Assembly: GCA_963738575.1 (NCBI GenBank)
Contig: CAVTWY010000004.1
Location: 744,001-808,000, forward strand
DNA: 64,000 nt
Direction: 5' to 3'
Source: CAVTWY01 sp963738575
GTDB lineage: Bacteria > Pseudomonadota > Gammaproteobacteria > Burkholderiales > Burkholderiaceae_C
Each line of letters begins with the position of its first letter. The stretch's first letter is position 1. The position numbers and the translations under genes are program-made. Positions 24,563 to 33,650 of this stretch are shown piece after piece. The notes beneath the pieces were generated by a model. The model did not search any database. It was given only the letters and a program-made list of their open reading frames with translations, and was not told the DNA's origin.

Positions 24563-25581
24563 AAATGGTTGACCTGCGCAGCGACACCGTCACGCGCCCC
24601 ACCGCAGCCATGCTCGACGCCATGCTGAGCGCGCCCGTGGGCGACGACGTGTTTGGTGACGACCCCACCGTCAACCGCTTGCAGCACCGCATCGCCGAGA
24701 TGTTGGGCATGGAGGCGGCGCTGTACTTCCCGACCGGCACGCAAAGCAACCTGTGCGCGCTGATGTCGCATTGCGAGCGTGGGGACGAATACATCGTCGG
24801 GCAAAACGCGCACACCTACCGCTACGAAGGCGGGGGTGCTGCGACGCTGGGCAGCATCCAGCCGCAGCCGCTGGCGCACGCCGCCGACGGCACGCTGCCC
24901 TTGGCCGACATCGAGGCTGCCATCAAGCCCGACGATCATCACTTTGCGCGCACGCGCTTGTTGGCGCTTGAAAACACCCTGGGTGGCCGCGTGATGCCGC
25001 TGCATTACTTGCAAGAGGCCACCACCTTGGCCCGCGCACACGGGCTGGCGACGCACCTGGACGGGGCGCGGTTGTTCAACGCGGCGGTGGCCACCGGCGG
25101 CAACGCCCAGGCCAGTGCACGCGCTATCGCACAATGCTTCGACAGCGTGTCGGTGTGCTTCAGCAAAGGCTTGGGCGCACCGATGGGGTCGGCCTTGGTG
25201 GGCAGCAAAGCAGTGATCCACCGCGCGCACCGCTGGCGCAAGGTTGCCGGAGGGGGCATGCGCCAGGTAGGGTTTGCAGCGGCTGCCGCCTTGCACGCGC
25301 TCGATCACCACATCGACCGCTTGGCGCTCGACCATGCCAGTGCCAAGCGTTTGGCCGACGGCCTGCGCAGCTTGCCCGGCATCACCGTCACCCCCCCCGA
25401 CACCAACATCGTGTTTGCCAACGTGTCGGGTAACCGAACACCTGCACTGATCGAGCACCTCAAGTCCCTTGGTGTTTTGGTCACCGGCATGATCGGCTTG
25501 CGCATGGTCACGCACCTGGACGTTGACAACGCCGGCGTCGACCACGCCATCGCCGCCACCCGCGATTTTTTGAAAGCTTAA
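24559..25581 (+). CDS. ltaE: low-specificity L-threonine aldolase
   Basis: 340 residues, fold type I PLP enzyme. The N-terminal MVDLRSDTVTRPT and GDDVFGDDPTVN are family signatures. The PLP lysine lies in CFSKGLGAPMGSALVG, and HLDGARLFNAAV holds the cofactor Asp. It cleaves L-threonine or allo-threonine to glycine and acetaldehyde. The gene is inserted inside the trpG-trpD-trpC series and overlaps trpG by ATGA, so it is co-expressed with tryptophan genes. The metabolic link may be serine/glycine supply, which is inference. Confidence 0.9.
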   Translation: MKMVDLRSDTVTRPTAAMLDAMLSAPVGDDVFGDDPTVNRLQHRIAEMLGMEAALYFPTGTQSNLCALMSHCERGDEYIVGQNAHTYRYEGGGAATLGSIQPQPLAHAADGTLPLADIEAAIKPDDHHFARTRLLALENTLGGRVMPLHYLQEATTLARAHGLATHLDGARLFNAAVATGGNAQASARAIAQCFDSVSVCFSKGLGAPMGSALVGSKAVIHRAHRWRKVAGGGMRQVGFAAAAALHALDHHIDRLALDHASAKRLADGLRSLPGITVTPPDTNIVFANVSGNRTPALIEHLKSLGVLVTGMIGLRMVTHLDVDNAGVDHAIAATRDFLKA

Positions 25582-25589
25582 GGTCTTCC

Positions 25590-26627
25590 ATGCCCATCAG
25601 CAACGCCGACGCACTCACTCGCGTCATCGATCACCGCGAAATCTTCCACGACGAAATGCTGGCCGTGATGCGTCGCATCATGAGTGGCGAGATGTCACCG
25701 TCCATGATGGCCGCCTTGCTGGTGGGCTTGCGTGTCAAAAAAGAAACCATTGGCGAGGTGACAGCCGCCGCCGAAGTGATGCGCGAGTTTTCCACCCGCG
25801 TTGAGGTGGCTGACAAGCAGCACCTGCTCGACATTGTGGGCACCGGGGGCGACGCCTCACACACCTTCAACATCTCAACCTGCTCGATGTTTGTGGCAGC
25901 GGCGTGCGGTGCGAGGGTGAGCAAACACGGCAATCGCAGTGTGTCCAGCAAGTGCGGCAGTGCCGACGTGCTGGAGGCCATGGGCGTGCCCATGACGCTC
26001 AGTGCGCAGGCCGTGGCCAAGAGCATCGAGCAGTCGGGCATTGGGTTCATGTTTGCACCCAACCACCACCCGGCGATGAAAAACGTGGCCCCCATTCGCA
26101 AAGAACTGGGCGTGCGCACCATCTTCAACATCCTCGGGCCGCTGACCAACCCTGCGGGCGCGCCACACATATTGATGGGCGTGTTTCACCCCGACTTGGT
26201 GGGCATTCAGGTGCGCGCGCTCGAGCGCCTGGGCGCCAAGCACGCCGTGGTGGTGTGGGGGCGCGACGGCATGGACGAGGTGTCGTTGGGTGCCGCCACG
26301 ATGGTGGGCGAGTTCAAAGACGGCAAGGTGCGTGAATACGAAATCCACCCCGAAGACTTTGGCGTGACGATGGCGTCCAACCGCTCGCTCAAGGTGGAAA
26401 ACGCAGCACAAAGTTTGGCCATGGTCGACAACGTGTTGCACAACCAAGAAGGCCCAGCACGCGACATCGTGATGCTCAACGCTGGCGTGGCGCTGTACGC
26501 AGCCGACTTGGCCACCACCATGGCCGACGGCGTTGCGATGGCGCGCGAAGCCTTGGCGTCGGGCAAGGCGCTGGCCAAGCAACAGCAATTTGTGGCCACG
26601 GTCAAAGCGTTGGCGCCCGCAGCATGA
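25590..26627 (+). CDS. trpD: anthranilate phosphoribosyltransferase
   Basis: 345 residues, full length. The PRPP-binding glycine loop VGTGGDASHTFNIST and the KHGNRSVSSKCGSADVLEA segment are diagnostic of TrpD. RDGMDEVSL in the C-terminal half is also conserved. Catalyses the second step of tryptophan synthesis, anthranilate plus PRPP to phosphoribosyl-anthranilate, in the cytoplasm. Eight bases after ltaE and overlapping trpC by ATGA. Confidence 0.95.
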   Translation: MPISNADALTRVIDHREIFHDEMLAVMRRIMSGEMSPSMMAALLVGLRVKKETIGEVTAAAEVMREFSTRVEVADKQHLLDIVGTGGDASHTFNISTCSMFVAAACGARVSKHGNRSVSSKCGSADVLEAMGVPMTLSAQAVAKSIEQSGIGFMFAPNHHPAMKNVAPIRKELGVRTIFNILGPLTNPAGAPHILMGVFHPDLVGIQVRALERLGAKHAVVVWGRDGMDEVSLGAATMVGEFKDGKVREYEIHPEDFGVTMASNRSLKVENAAQSLAMVDNVLHNQEGPARDIVMLNAGVALYAADLATTMADGVAMAREALASGKALAKQQQFVATVKALAPAA

Positions 26628-27418
26628 GCGCTGCTGACATTTTGGAGCGCATCGTCGCCGTCAAGCGGCAAGAGGTTGCCGCCGCCAAAGCGGCGCGTGA
26701 CGCTGCCATGGTGCGTCGCGACGCACAAGCCCGCCACGACGTGCGCGACTTTGTGGGGGCGCTGCGCCGCAAGGTGCAAGCGGGGCAGGCGGCCGTCATT
26801 GCCGAGGTTAAAAAAGCCAGCCCCAGCAAAGGCGTGCTGCGTGCGCAATTTGACCCTGCCGCCATCGCCGCCACCTACGAGGCTCATGGTGCCGCGTGCC
26901 TCTCTGTCCTCACCGACGTGTCGTTTTTTCAGGGCAGTGCTGCGGCGCTGCAAGCGGCGCGTGGCGCTTGCGCCTTGCCCGTGCTGCGCAAAGACTTTAT
27001 GGTCGACGCCTACCAAATTGACGAAGCGCGCGCGATGGGCGCCGACGCCATTTTGTTGATCGCTGCGTGTCTGGACGACGCGCACATGGCCGCCTTCGAG
27101 TCGCAAGCCCATGACTTGGGCATGGCGGTGCTGGTCGAGGTACACGACCAAGCCGAGCTGTCGCGCGCCTTGCAGCTCAAAACCCCGTTGCTGGGCGTCA
27201 ACAACCGCAACTTGCGCACCTTTGACGTGTCACTGCAAACCACACTGTCGCTGCTGGCGCAGATCCCGTCGGACCGCATCGTGGTGACTGAATCGGGCAT
27301 CGCCACCCGCGACGACGTGGCATTGATGCGTCAACACCACGTCCATGCGTTCTTGGTGGGTGAGGCCTTCATGCGCCAGCCCGACCCAGGCGTGGCGCTT
27401 GCGGCGTTGATTGCCTGA
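26624..27418 (+). CDS. trpC: indole-3-glycerol phosphate synthase
   Basis: 264 residues, a single-function TIM barrel (no trpF fusion). Signature AEVKKASPSKGVLR with the catalytic Lys, then LSVLTDVSFFQGS, VLRKDFMVDAYQI, GVNNRNLRTF and VTESGI. Catalyses ring closure of CdRP to indole-glycerol phosphate. ATGA overlap with trpD; ung starts eight bases after the stop, so ung is probably in the same transcript. Confidence 0.95.
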   Translation: MSAADILERIVAVKRQEVAAAKAARDAAMVRRDAQARHDVRDFVGALRRKVQAGQAAVIAEVKKASPSKGVLRAQFDPAAIAATYEAHGAACLSVLTDVSFFQGSAAALQAARGACALPVLRKDFMVDAYQIDEARAMGADAILLIAACLDDAHMAAFESQAHDLGMAVLVEVHDQAELSRALQLKTPLLGVNNRNLRTFDVSLQTTLSLLAQIPSDRIVVTESGIATRDDVALMRQHHVHAFLVGEAFMRQPDPGVALAALIA

Positions 27419-27426
27419 CAAAGCCC

Positions 27427-28242
27427 ATGGCCGTACCCTTGGCAACCCGCAGCGATGCCATCACCGTTGCCCAGTTGCCCGCAGCCTTCGCCTCACTGCC
27501 CCCAGCATGGCGCGCAGCGCTGCCGGGTTGGACGCCCCAAGCCCAGCAACAGGTGATCGACGGCATTCGCAAGGCATCGGGCGATCAGCCGATCGGTCCA
27601 GCCGACCCTTTTCGGGCGCTGCGGCTGGTGAACCCCAAAAGCGTCAAGGTTTTGATCGTTGGCCAAGACCCTTACCCCACGCCCGGACAAGCCGACGGGA
27701 TGGCCTTTTCGGCGCCCAAGGTTTCGCCCCGGCCTTCGTTGCGTCGCATTTTTGACGTCCTCGAGGCTGACCGACCAGGCTGGCGACGCCCCATTTTGGG
27801 GCGCTTGGACGCTTGGGCGCAGCAAGGGGTTTTGCTGCTGAACAGCGTTTTGACGGTTGAGCACGGCCGCGTAGGCAGTCACTTGGATGTAAGTTGGCAA
27901 GCACTTACTAAACAAATAGTTTACGCAGTTGCTAGGTTTGGAGATCAACCGACGTTCATGACTTGGGGATCACAGGCTGCCAGCTTTGTGGCAGGCGCGC
28001 TGTCCTCGGTGCCACCCAAAGGGGTCGCTGGGGCGCCCGAATCAATCGCTGGCGCCAGCCGATCGACCATGCCGGCCCCCGTCATCCTTACCGCCCGCCA
28101 CCCCTCCAACGACTTCAAACGCGAGTTTATGGCCGACGGCAGCCACTTTGCAGCCACAGCCGACCGCATCAACTGGTGGGTGGTTGGCGAGCAGGCGAGC
28201 CCGTCTGGCGCGACCCAACCAACCCAGCCCAACCTGCTTTAG
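27427..28242 (+). CDS. ung: uracil-DNA glycosylase (family 1, variant motif)
   Basis: 271 residues. The catalytic loop GQDPYPTPGQADGMAFS (D81) corresponds to the classical GQDPYHGPGQAHGLAFS but has Pro in place of His, a variant known from other bacteria such as actinomycetes. LLLNSVLTVE follows. The C-terminal loop TARHPSN replaces HPSPLS but keeps the catalytic His. It removes uracil from DNA for base excision repair. The stretch 27881-27950 is clearly AT-richer (28 G/C in 70 bases by hand count) than the rest of the gene. Confidence 0.88.
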   Translation: MAVPLATRSDAITVAQLPAAFASLPPAWRAALPGWTPQAQQQVIDGIRKASGDQPIGPADPFRALRLVNPKSVKVLIVGQDPYPTPGQADGMAFSAPKVSPRPSLRRIFDVLEADRPGWRRPILGRLDAWAQQGVLLLNSVLTVEHGRVGSHLDVSWQALTKQIVYAVARFGDQPTFMTWGSQAASFVAGALSSVPPKGVAGAPESIAGASRSTMPAPVILTARHPSNDFKREFMADGSHFAATADRINWWVVGEQASPSGATQPTQPNLL

Positions 28243-28288
28243 CGCCAAGCCCCTAGCAATCCGCCGCCCCTGTTGCCGTTCGTCGATA

Positions 28289-28294
28289 TATAAT
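28289..28294 (+). promoter_or_regulatory. -10 element for the tRNA operon
   Basis: A perfect TATAAT lies 15 bases before the mature 5' end of tRNA-Tyr, a normal distance for a stable RNA promoter. A TTGCCG at 28273 is too close (10-base spacer) to be a standard -35 partner, so the -35 box is unassigned. Confidence 0.5.
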
Positions 28295-28308
28295 CATTGG
28301 CTCACCTC

Positions 28309-28394
28309 GGAGGGGTGCCCGAGTGGCTAAAGGGGGCAGACTGTAAATCTGTTGGCTTACGCCTACGCTGGTTCGAATCCAGCCTCCTCCACCA
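28309..28394 (+). tRNA. tRNA-Tyr (anticodon GTA)
   Basis: 86 bases with CCA encoded. Acceptor stem GGAGGGG pairs with CTCCTCC (one G-U). Anticodon loop CTGTAAA, a long class II variable arm, and the T-loop GGTTCGAATCC. First of four tRNA genes around tuf, a classical bacterial arrangement (tyrT/glyT/thrT-tufB). Confidence 0.96.
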
Positions 28395-28402
28395 TATTCA
28401 TT

Positions 28403-28476
28403 GCGGGAGTAGTTCAATGGTAGAACCCCAGCCTTCCAAGCTGATGACGCGGGTTCGATTCCCGTCTCCCGCTCCA
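28403..28476 (+). tRNA. tRNA-Gly (anticodon TCC)
   Basis: 74 bases with CCA encoded. GCGGGAG acceptor stem, D-loop TTCAATGGTAGAA, anticodon loop CTTCCAA, T-arm GGGTTCGATTCCC. Eight bases after tRNA-Tyr, hence the same precursor transcript. Confidence 0.96.
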
Positions 28477-28547
28477 AAGGGTTCTGTTAGTAAGTTTGGT
28501 TAGTTGATTGGGGGTAACGCCGGCAAGGGCGGGCCCAAGTCGCCAGA

Positions 28548-28602
28548 GGTTTGAGCCCCATTCGCGCCGCTGCAGCCAGTGCGTGGATGGAGGGCTCAAA
28601 CC
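28548..28602. repeat. inverted repeat between tRNA-Gly and tRNA-Thr
   Basis: 11-bp perfect arms GGTTTGAGCCC (28548-28558) and GGGCTCAAACC (28592-28602) around a 33-base loop. It lies in the unusually long 135-base spacer between two tRNA genes. It may be an RNA processing hairpin or a degraded mobile palindrome. Confidence 0.55.
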
Positions 28603-28611
28603 CGTGTCGAT

Positions 28612-28686
28612 GCCCACGTGGCTCAGTGGTAGAGCACCCCCTTGGTAAGGGGGAGGTCGCGGGTCCGATTCCCGCCGTGGGCACCA
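28612..28686 (+). tRNA. tRNA-Thr (anticodon GGT)
   Basis: 75 bases with CCA encoded. Acceptor stem GCCCACG/CGTGGGC, anticodon loop TTGGTAA, T-arm GGGTCCGATTCCC. It precedes tuf by 72 bases, as in many Proteobacteria. Confidence 0.96.
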
Positions 28687-28758
28687 CCCCATCATCGGGG
28701 TGACGGCACCGGTGTTTCGATAACAAGTTAGGTTTTGGTTCTCAGGAGCTCTAGGATC

Positions 28759-29949
28759 ATGGCAAAAGGCAAATTTGAACGTACCAAGCCGCACGTGAAC
28801 GTGGGGACGATTGGGCACGTGGATCACGGCAAGACGACGCTGACGGCGGCGATCACGTCGGTGCTGGCGGCGAAGTTTGGTGGTGAGGCGAAGGCCTACG
28901 ACCAGATTGACGCAGCGCCCGAAGAGAAGGCACGCGGTATCACGATCAACACCGCACACGTCGAGTACGAGACGGCCAACCGTCACTACGCGCACGTGGA
29001 TTGCCCCGGCCACGCCGACTACGTGAAGAACATGATCACGGGTGCTGCGCAGATGGACGGCGCCATTCTGGTGTGTTCGGCCGCTGACGGCCCGATGCCG
29101 CAGACGCGCGAGCACATTTTGTTGGCCCGCCAAGTGGGCGTGCCTTACATCATCGTGTTTTTGAACAAATGCGACATGGTGGACGACGCCGAGCTGCTGG
29201 AGCTGGTGGAGATGGAAGTGCGCGAGCTGCTGGACAAGTACGACTTCCCCGGCGACAAGACCCCCATCATCCACGGCAGCGCCAAGCTGGCGATGGAGGG
29301 TGACAAGGGCGAGCTGGGTGAGCAAGCCATCATGAAGCTGGCCGACGCACTCGACAGCTACATCCCGACGCCCGAGCGTGCCATTGACGGTGCGTTCTTG
29401 ATGCCCGTTGAGGACGTGTTCTCGATCTCGGGCCGTGGCACGGTGGTGACGGGTCGCGTGGAGCGCGGCATTGTCAAGGTGGGTGAAGAGATTGAGATTG
29501 TGGGCATTGCCGCGACGCAGAAGACGATCTGCACGGGCGTGGAGATGTTCCGCAAGTTGCTGGACCAGGGTCAAGCGGGTGACAACGTGGGCATTTTGCT
29601 GCGCGGCACCAAGCGCGAGGACGTGCAGCGTGGTCAGGTGCTGTGCAAGCCCGGCAGCGTGAAGCCGCACACGCACTTCACGGCCGAGATCTACGTGCTG
29701 AGCAAAGAGGAGGGTGGCCGTCACACGCCGTTCTTCAACAACTACCGGCCGCAGTTTTACTTCCGCACGACGGACGTGACGGGTGCGGTGGAGTTGCCCA
29801 AGGATAAAGAGATGGTGATGCCGGGTGACAACGTGAGCATCACGGTGAAGCTGATCAACCCGATTGCGATGGAAGAGGGCTTGCGCTTTGCCATCCGCGA
29901 GGGCGGCCGCACCGTGGGCGCTGGCGTCGTGGCCAAAATCATCGAATAA
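28759..29949 (+). CDS. tuf: translation elongation factor Tu
   Basis: 396 residues from the ATG at 28759, with AGGAG at 28744; an upstream in-frame extension is not conserved in the family. G1 GHVDHGKTTL, G2 RGITINTAHV, G3 DCPGHADY and G4 NKCDMVDD are all intact, followed by beta-barrel domains II and III. Delivers aminoacyl-tRNA to the ribosome as a GTPase. Codon use is strongly biased, as expected for a highly expressed gene. Many Proteobacteria carry a second tuf copy in the str operon, which is not in this window. Confidence 0.98.
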   Translation: MAKGKFERTKPHVNVGTIGHVDHGKTTLTAAITSVLAAKFGGEAKAYDQIDAAPEEKARGITINTAHVEYETANRHYAHVDCPGHADYVKNMITGAAQMDGAILVCSAADGPMPQTREHILLARQVGVPYIIVFLNKCDMVDDAELLELVEMEVRELLDKYDFPGDKTPIIHGSAKLAMEGDKGELGEQAIMKLADALDSYIPTPERAIDGAFLMPVEDVFSISGRGTVVTGRVERGIVKVGEEIEIVGIAATQKTICTGVEMFRKLLDQGQAGDNVGILLRGTKREDVQRGQVLCKPGSVKPHTHFTAEIYVLSKEEGGRHTPFFNNYRPQFYFRTTDVTGAVELPKDKEMVMPGDNVSITVKLINPIAMEEGLRFAIREGGRTVGAGVVAKIIE

Positions 29950-29986
29950 CAACTGCCAAACGTTTGTAGAAAGACGGCCGACTCAT

Positions 29987-30062
29987 AGGGGCGTAGCTCA
30001 ATTGGCAGAGCGCTGGTCTCCAAAACCAGAGGTTGGGGGTTCGAGGCCCTCCGCCCCTGCCA
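29987..30062 (+). tRNA. tRNA-Trp (anticodon CCA)
   Basis: 76 bases with terminal CCA encoded. Acceptor stem AGGGGCG/CGCCCCT, D-loop TCAATTGGCAGA, anticodon loop CTCCAAA, T-arm GGGTTCGAGGCCC. Located between tuf and secE, the standard position. Confidence 0.96.
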
Positions 30063-30109
30063 CCGTCTTGAAGTTGAAGTTTTTAGTCGTCAGCAATTGA
30101 ACCCATTCC

Positions 30110-30499
30110 ATGGCCACCACCAACACTGCCGTTGAAACCGTATCGACCGGCGCCGACAAAGCCAAGGTCGCGGTCGCAGCCTTGTTGGTGCTGTCGGCGG
30201 TGGTCGCCTATTACTACTTGGGTGGCCAAGATGTCTGGAAGCGCGTGGCGGCTTTGGTGGTGTTGCTTGCCGCTGCCGTGGCCATCTTCTTCACGTCCGA
30301 AACCGGCAAGCGCCTGATCGCCTTTGGCCGTGATTCGTACCGCGAGGTGGGCAAGGTGGTGTGGCCAGCGCGCAATGAAGCGCTGCAAATGACGGGCTAC
30401 GTGTTCGCCTTTGTGTTGGTGATGGCGTTGTTGTTGTGGATCGCAGACAAGACCATTCAGTGGGCGCTCTACGACCTGATTTTGGGTTGGAAGCGTTGA
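30110..30499 (+). CDS. secE: protein translocase subunit SecE
   Basis: 129 residues with three predicted membrane helices, as in the long proteobacterial SecE. Two helices lie in the N-terminal half and one at the C-terminus after the conserved amphipathic motif (SYREVGKVVWPARNEAL). SecE clamps SecY in the SecYEG channel of the inner membrane. Sits between tRNA-Trp and nusG, the canonical order. Confidence 0.95.
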   Translation: MATTNTAVETVSTGADKAKVAVAALLVLSAVVAYYYLGGQDVWKRVAALVVLLAAAVAIFFTSETGKRLIAFGRDSYREVGKVVWPARNEALQMTGYVFAFVLVMALLLWIADKTIQWALYDLILGWKR

Positions 30500-30509
30500 G
30501 GAAACCGTC

Positions 30510-31103
30510 ATGACTGAAACCACTGCCTCCTCCGTCGCCGCTGAACCCGTGGCCGTCGCCGCGCCGGCCTCAGCCCTGCGTTGGTATGTTGTGCACGCTT
30601 ATTCCGGCATGGAAAAGGCGGTTGAGCGCAACCTGCGCGAGCGAATCGACCGCGCCGCCATGCAAGCCAAATTTGGCCGCATCTTGGTGCCCATCGAAGA
30701 AGTGGTCGAGCTCAAGAACGGCAAAAAATCGGTCACCGAGCGTCGGTTCTTCCCCGGTTATGTGTTGGTTGAAATGCTCATGGACGACGAGTCGTGGCAT
30801 TTGGTCAAGCACACCAGCAAGGTCACAGGGTTTGTGGGAGGCGCCAAAAACCGCCCTTCGCCCATCTCTGAGGCCGAGGTGATGAAGATCGTCAACCAGA
30901 TGCAAGAAGGCATCGAGAAGCCGAAGCCCAAAGTGCAGTGGACGGTGGGCGAGTTGGTGCGGGTCAAAGAAGGCCCCTTCACCGACTTCAACGGTGCCGT
31001 CGAAAACGTTAATTACGAAAAGTCCAAAGTCAGCGTCAGCGTCACGATTTTTGGTCGTGCCACGCCGGTCGAGCTCGACTTTGCGCAGGTCGAGAAGATT
31101 TAA
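30510..31103 (+). CDS. nusG: transcription termination/antitermination factor NusG
   Basis: 197 residues. After about 20 Ala-rich residues specific to this lineage comes the NGN domain (WYVVHAYSGMEKAVERNL, RRFFPGYVLVEM, GFVGG) and then a KOW domain (GELVRVKEGPFTDFNGAVENV). NusG binds RNA polymerase and links it to Rho or the ribosome. Ten bases after secE, thus co-transcribed. Confidence 0.96.
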   Translation: MTETTASSVAAEPVAVAAPASALRWYVVHAYSGMEKAVERNLRERIDRAAMQAKFGRILVPIEEVVELKNGKKSVTERRFFPGYVLVEMLMDDESWHLVKHTSKVTGFVGGAKNRPSPISEAEVMKIVNQMQEGIEKPKPKVQWTVGELVRVKEGPFTDFNGAVENVNYEKSKVSVSVTIFGRATPVELDFAQVEKI

Positions 31104-31234
31104 GCAGTTAGAAGCAGGGCAGGTGGCGCATCCCAACCCGGTGCCACAAGCAGTAAATCGTTAGGGTTGTATGAACGAGGAGCTGAGTCACCAGCCGTGG
31201 CGACAAAGCGCATGCACTCGAAGGAGATTGCCTC

Positions 31235-31666
31235 ATGGCAAAGAAGATCGTCGGCTTTATCAAGCTGCAAATTCCGGCCGGCAAGGCCAACCCGTCGCCC
31301 CCCGTGGGCCCGGCACTGGGCCAGCGCGGCCTCAACATCATGGAGTTCTGCAAGGCGTTTAACGCCCAGACCCAAGGCATGGAGCCAGGCCTGATGTTGC
31401 CGGTGGTTATCACCGCCTTTGCCGACAAAACCTTTACCTTCATCCTCAAGACGCCACCCGCAACGGTGCTGATCAAGAAGGCGCTCAAGCTCGACAAGGG
31501 CTCGGGCAAACCGCACCTCGACAAGGTGGGCAAGATCACCCGCGCCCAACTTGAAGACATTGCCAAGATGAAGATGAAAGACCTCAACGCCGCCAACCTC
31601 GACGCCGCCGTGAAGATCATTGCGGGTTCAGCACGCTCGATGGGCGTCACGGTGGAGGGCGTCTAA
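31235..31666 (+). CDS. rplK: 50S ribosomal protein L11
   Basis: 143 residues, normal length. The N-terminal domain (KLQIPAGKANPSPPVGPALGQRG) and the C-terminal rRNA-binding domain (IAGSARSMG) are intact. Forms the GTPase-associated centre with 23S rRNA. AAGGAG lies eight bases before the ATG. In the 131-base leader after nusG, an imperfect stem GTGGCGC/GTGCCAC (about 31122-31146) may be part of the L1 feedback site. Confidence 0.97.
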   Translation: MAKKIVGFIKLQIPAGKANPSPPVGPALGQRGLNIMEFCKAFNAQTQGMEPGLMLPVVITAFADKTFTFILKTPPATVLIKKALKLDKGSGKPHLDKVGKITRAQLEDIAKMKMKDLNAANLDAAVKIIAGSARSMGVTVEGV

Positions 31667-31668
31667 TC

Positions 31669-32379
<711 letters not shown>

Positions 32380-32396
32380 TTTTAGATTGGTGAAGC

Positions 32397-32600
32397 ATTT
32401 GGTGGGCTGAGCCGGGGTAACCCGGTTCAGGCCATCCAAGACCGCTGGCGAGGCTCTCGGGCCTCCGAAATGCCAACCGCAAGGTTGGCGGCCAGCGCAG
32501 ATGGCGGTCCCGCTGCAAAAAATGCCGAAGGGTTTTTTTGAAACAGCAGGTCGCTTAAACCCCGTGGGGGCATGGCCAAAAGCCAAGCCTCCATTTAACG
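32397..32600 (+). promoter_or_regulatory. rplJ leader (probable L10-(L7/L12) autoregulatory RNA)
   Basis: The 233-base gap before rplJ folds well. CTGAGCCGGG/CCCGGTTCAG has a GTAA loop (32407-32430), and GCCAACC/GGTTGGC has a GCAA loop (32472-32489). A T-run of seven lies at 32533-32539. The position matches the L10 leader that represses rplJL translation in Proteobacteria; the exact binding site is inferred. Confidence 0.6.
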
Positions 32601-32612
32601 AAGGAGCAGACC

Positions 32613-33161
32613 TTGAGTCTTACCCGCAACGAGAAAGCAGCCGTCGTCACGGATGTGTCAGCGCAAGTCGCGAAGTCACAAACGTTGGCGTTGGCTGAAT
32701 ACCGTGGCATCACCGTTGAGCAAATGAACAAACTGCGCGTGGATGCGCGGTCCAAAGGTGTTTACCTTCACGTGCTGAAGAACACCCTTGCGCGCCGCGC
32801 CGTCACAGGCACACCGTTTGAATGCGCAGCCGATGCCATGAGTGGCCCGCTGATTTACAGCTTTTCCGAAGATGCGGTGGCCGCGGCAAAGGTCTTGGCT
32901 GACTTTGCCAAGACCAACGACAAACTGTTGATCAAAGGTGGTGCTTACGCAGGCAAGGCGCTGGACACCAAGGCTGTGCAAGCCCTGGCCAGCATCCCCA
33001 CGCGCGAAGTGCTGCTGTCGCAAGTGGCTGGCTTGCTGTTGTCGCCCATGCAGCGTTTTGCTGGCGTGTTGGCGGCATTGGCCAAGCAAAAGGGTGGCGG
33101 CGACGCGGCCCCCGAAGCTGCTGATGCAGTGCCTGCCGATGCAGCACCTGCAGCGGCCTGA
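32613..33161 (+). CDS. rplJ: 50S ribosomal protein L10
   Basis: 182 residues. The start is TTG at 32613, fixed by AAGGAG at 32601 and by the conserved N-terminus SLTRNEKAAVV. LALAEYRGITVEQMNKLR and the C-terminal helix that binds L7/L12 are present, followed by an Ala/Pro tail. Base of the ribosomal stalk. The non-ATG start fits a gene under translational feedback. Confidence 0.96.
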   Translation: MSLTRNEKAAVVTDVSAQVAKSQTLALAEYRGITVEQMNKLRVDARSKGVYLHVLKNTLARRAVTGTPFECAADAMSGPLIYSFSEDAVAAAKVLADFAKTNDKLLIKGGAYAGKALDTKAVQALASIPTREVLLSQVAGLLLSPMQRFAGVLAALAKQKGGGDAAPEAADAVPADAAPAAA

Positions 33162-33208
33162 CGATCAAAACCCTTTCACCTATTTAAAAGTTTCAGAGGA
33201 TATTCAAA

Positions 33209-33583
33209 ATGGCATTCGATAAAGACGCATTCCTGACGGCAATGGACAGCATGTCGGTGATGGAGCTCAACGACCTGGTTAAAGCAATCGAAGAGAAGTT
33301 TGGCGTGTCGGCCGCTTCGATGGCTGCCCCGGCTGCGGGTGGTGGCGGTGCTGCTGCCGTGGTTGAAGAGAAGACCGAGTTCAACGTCATGCTGCTCGAG
33401 GCTGGCGCCAACAAGGTGTCGGTCATCAAAGCGGTTCGCGAGATCACCGGTTTGGGCCTGAAAGAAGCCAAAGACATGGTTGACGGTGCCCCCAAGGCCG
33501 TTAAAGAAGCCGTGCCAAAGGCTGACGCTGACGCAGCTTTGAAGAAGCTGTTGGACGCCGGCGCCAAAGCCGAAATCAAGTAA
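33209..33583 (+). CDS. rplL: 50S ribosomal protein L7/L12
   Basis: 124 residues. N-terminal dimerisation helices, Gly/Ala-rich hinge (around residue 45), and C-terminal domain with EKTEFNVMLLEAGANKVSVIK and GLKEAKDMVDGAPK. It recruits translational GTPases to the ribosome. Usually present in more than one copy per ribosome pair, hence the regulated leader upstream. Confidence 0.97.
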   Translation: MAFDKDAFLTAMDSMSVMELNDLVKAIEEKFGVSAASMAAPAAGGGGAAAVVEEKTEFNVMLLEAGANKVSVIKAVREITGLGLKEAKDMVDGAPKAVKEAVPKADADAALKKLLDAGAKAEIK

Positions 33584-33627
33584 ATTTTTTGGTGCTGCCC
33601 GCCTTGGCGGGCAGCCATCCAAAAAAT
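33584..33627 (+). terminator. large hairpin after rplL (attenuator or RNase site)
   Basis: Arms ATTTTTTGG and CCAAAAAAT enclose a 10-bp stem GCTGCCCGCC/GGCGGGCAGC (33594-33603 with 33606-33615). The A/T outer arms give a U-rich end on either strand, so it could act as a partial terminator that lowers rpoBC expression relative to rplJL, as the rplL-rpoB gap does in E. coli. Confidence 0.6.
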
Positions 33628-33650
33628 GGCGCTGTTGACTGAGAGCAGCG

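Noticed and set aside
28414..29952. 512-codon minus frame across tuf and tRNA genes
   Set aside because: It runs through three tRNA genes and the antisense of tuf; this is a composition artefact.
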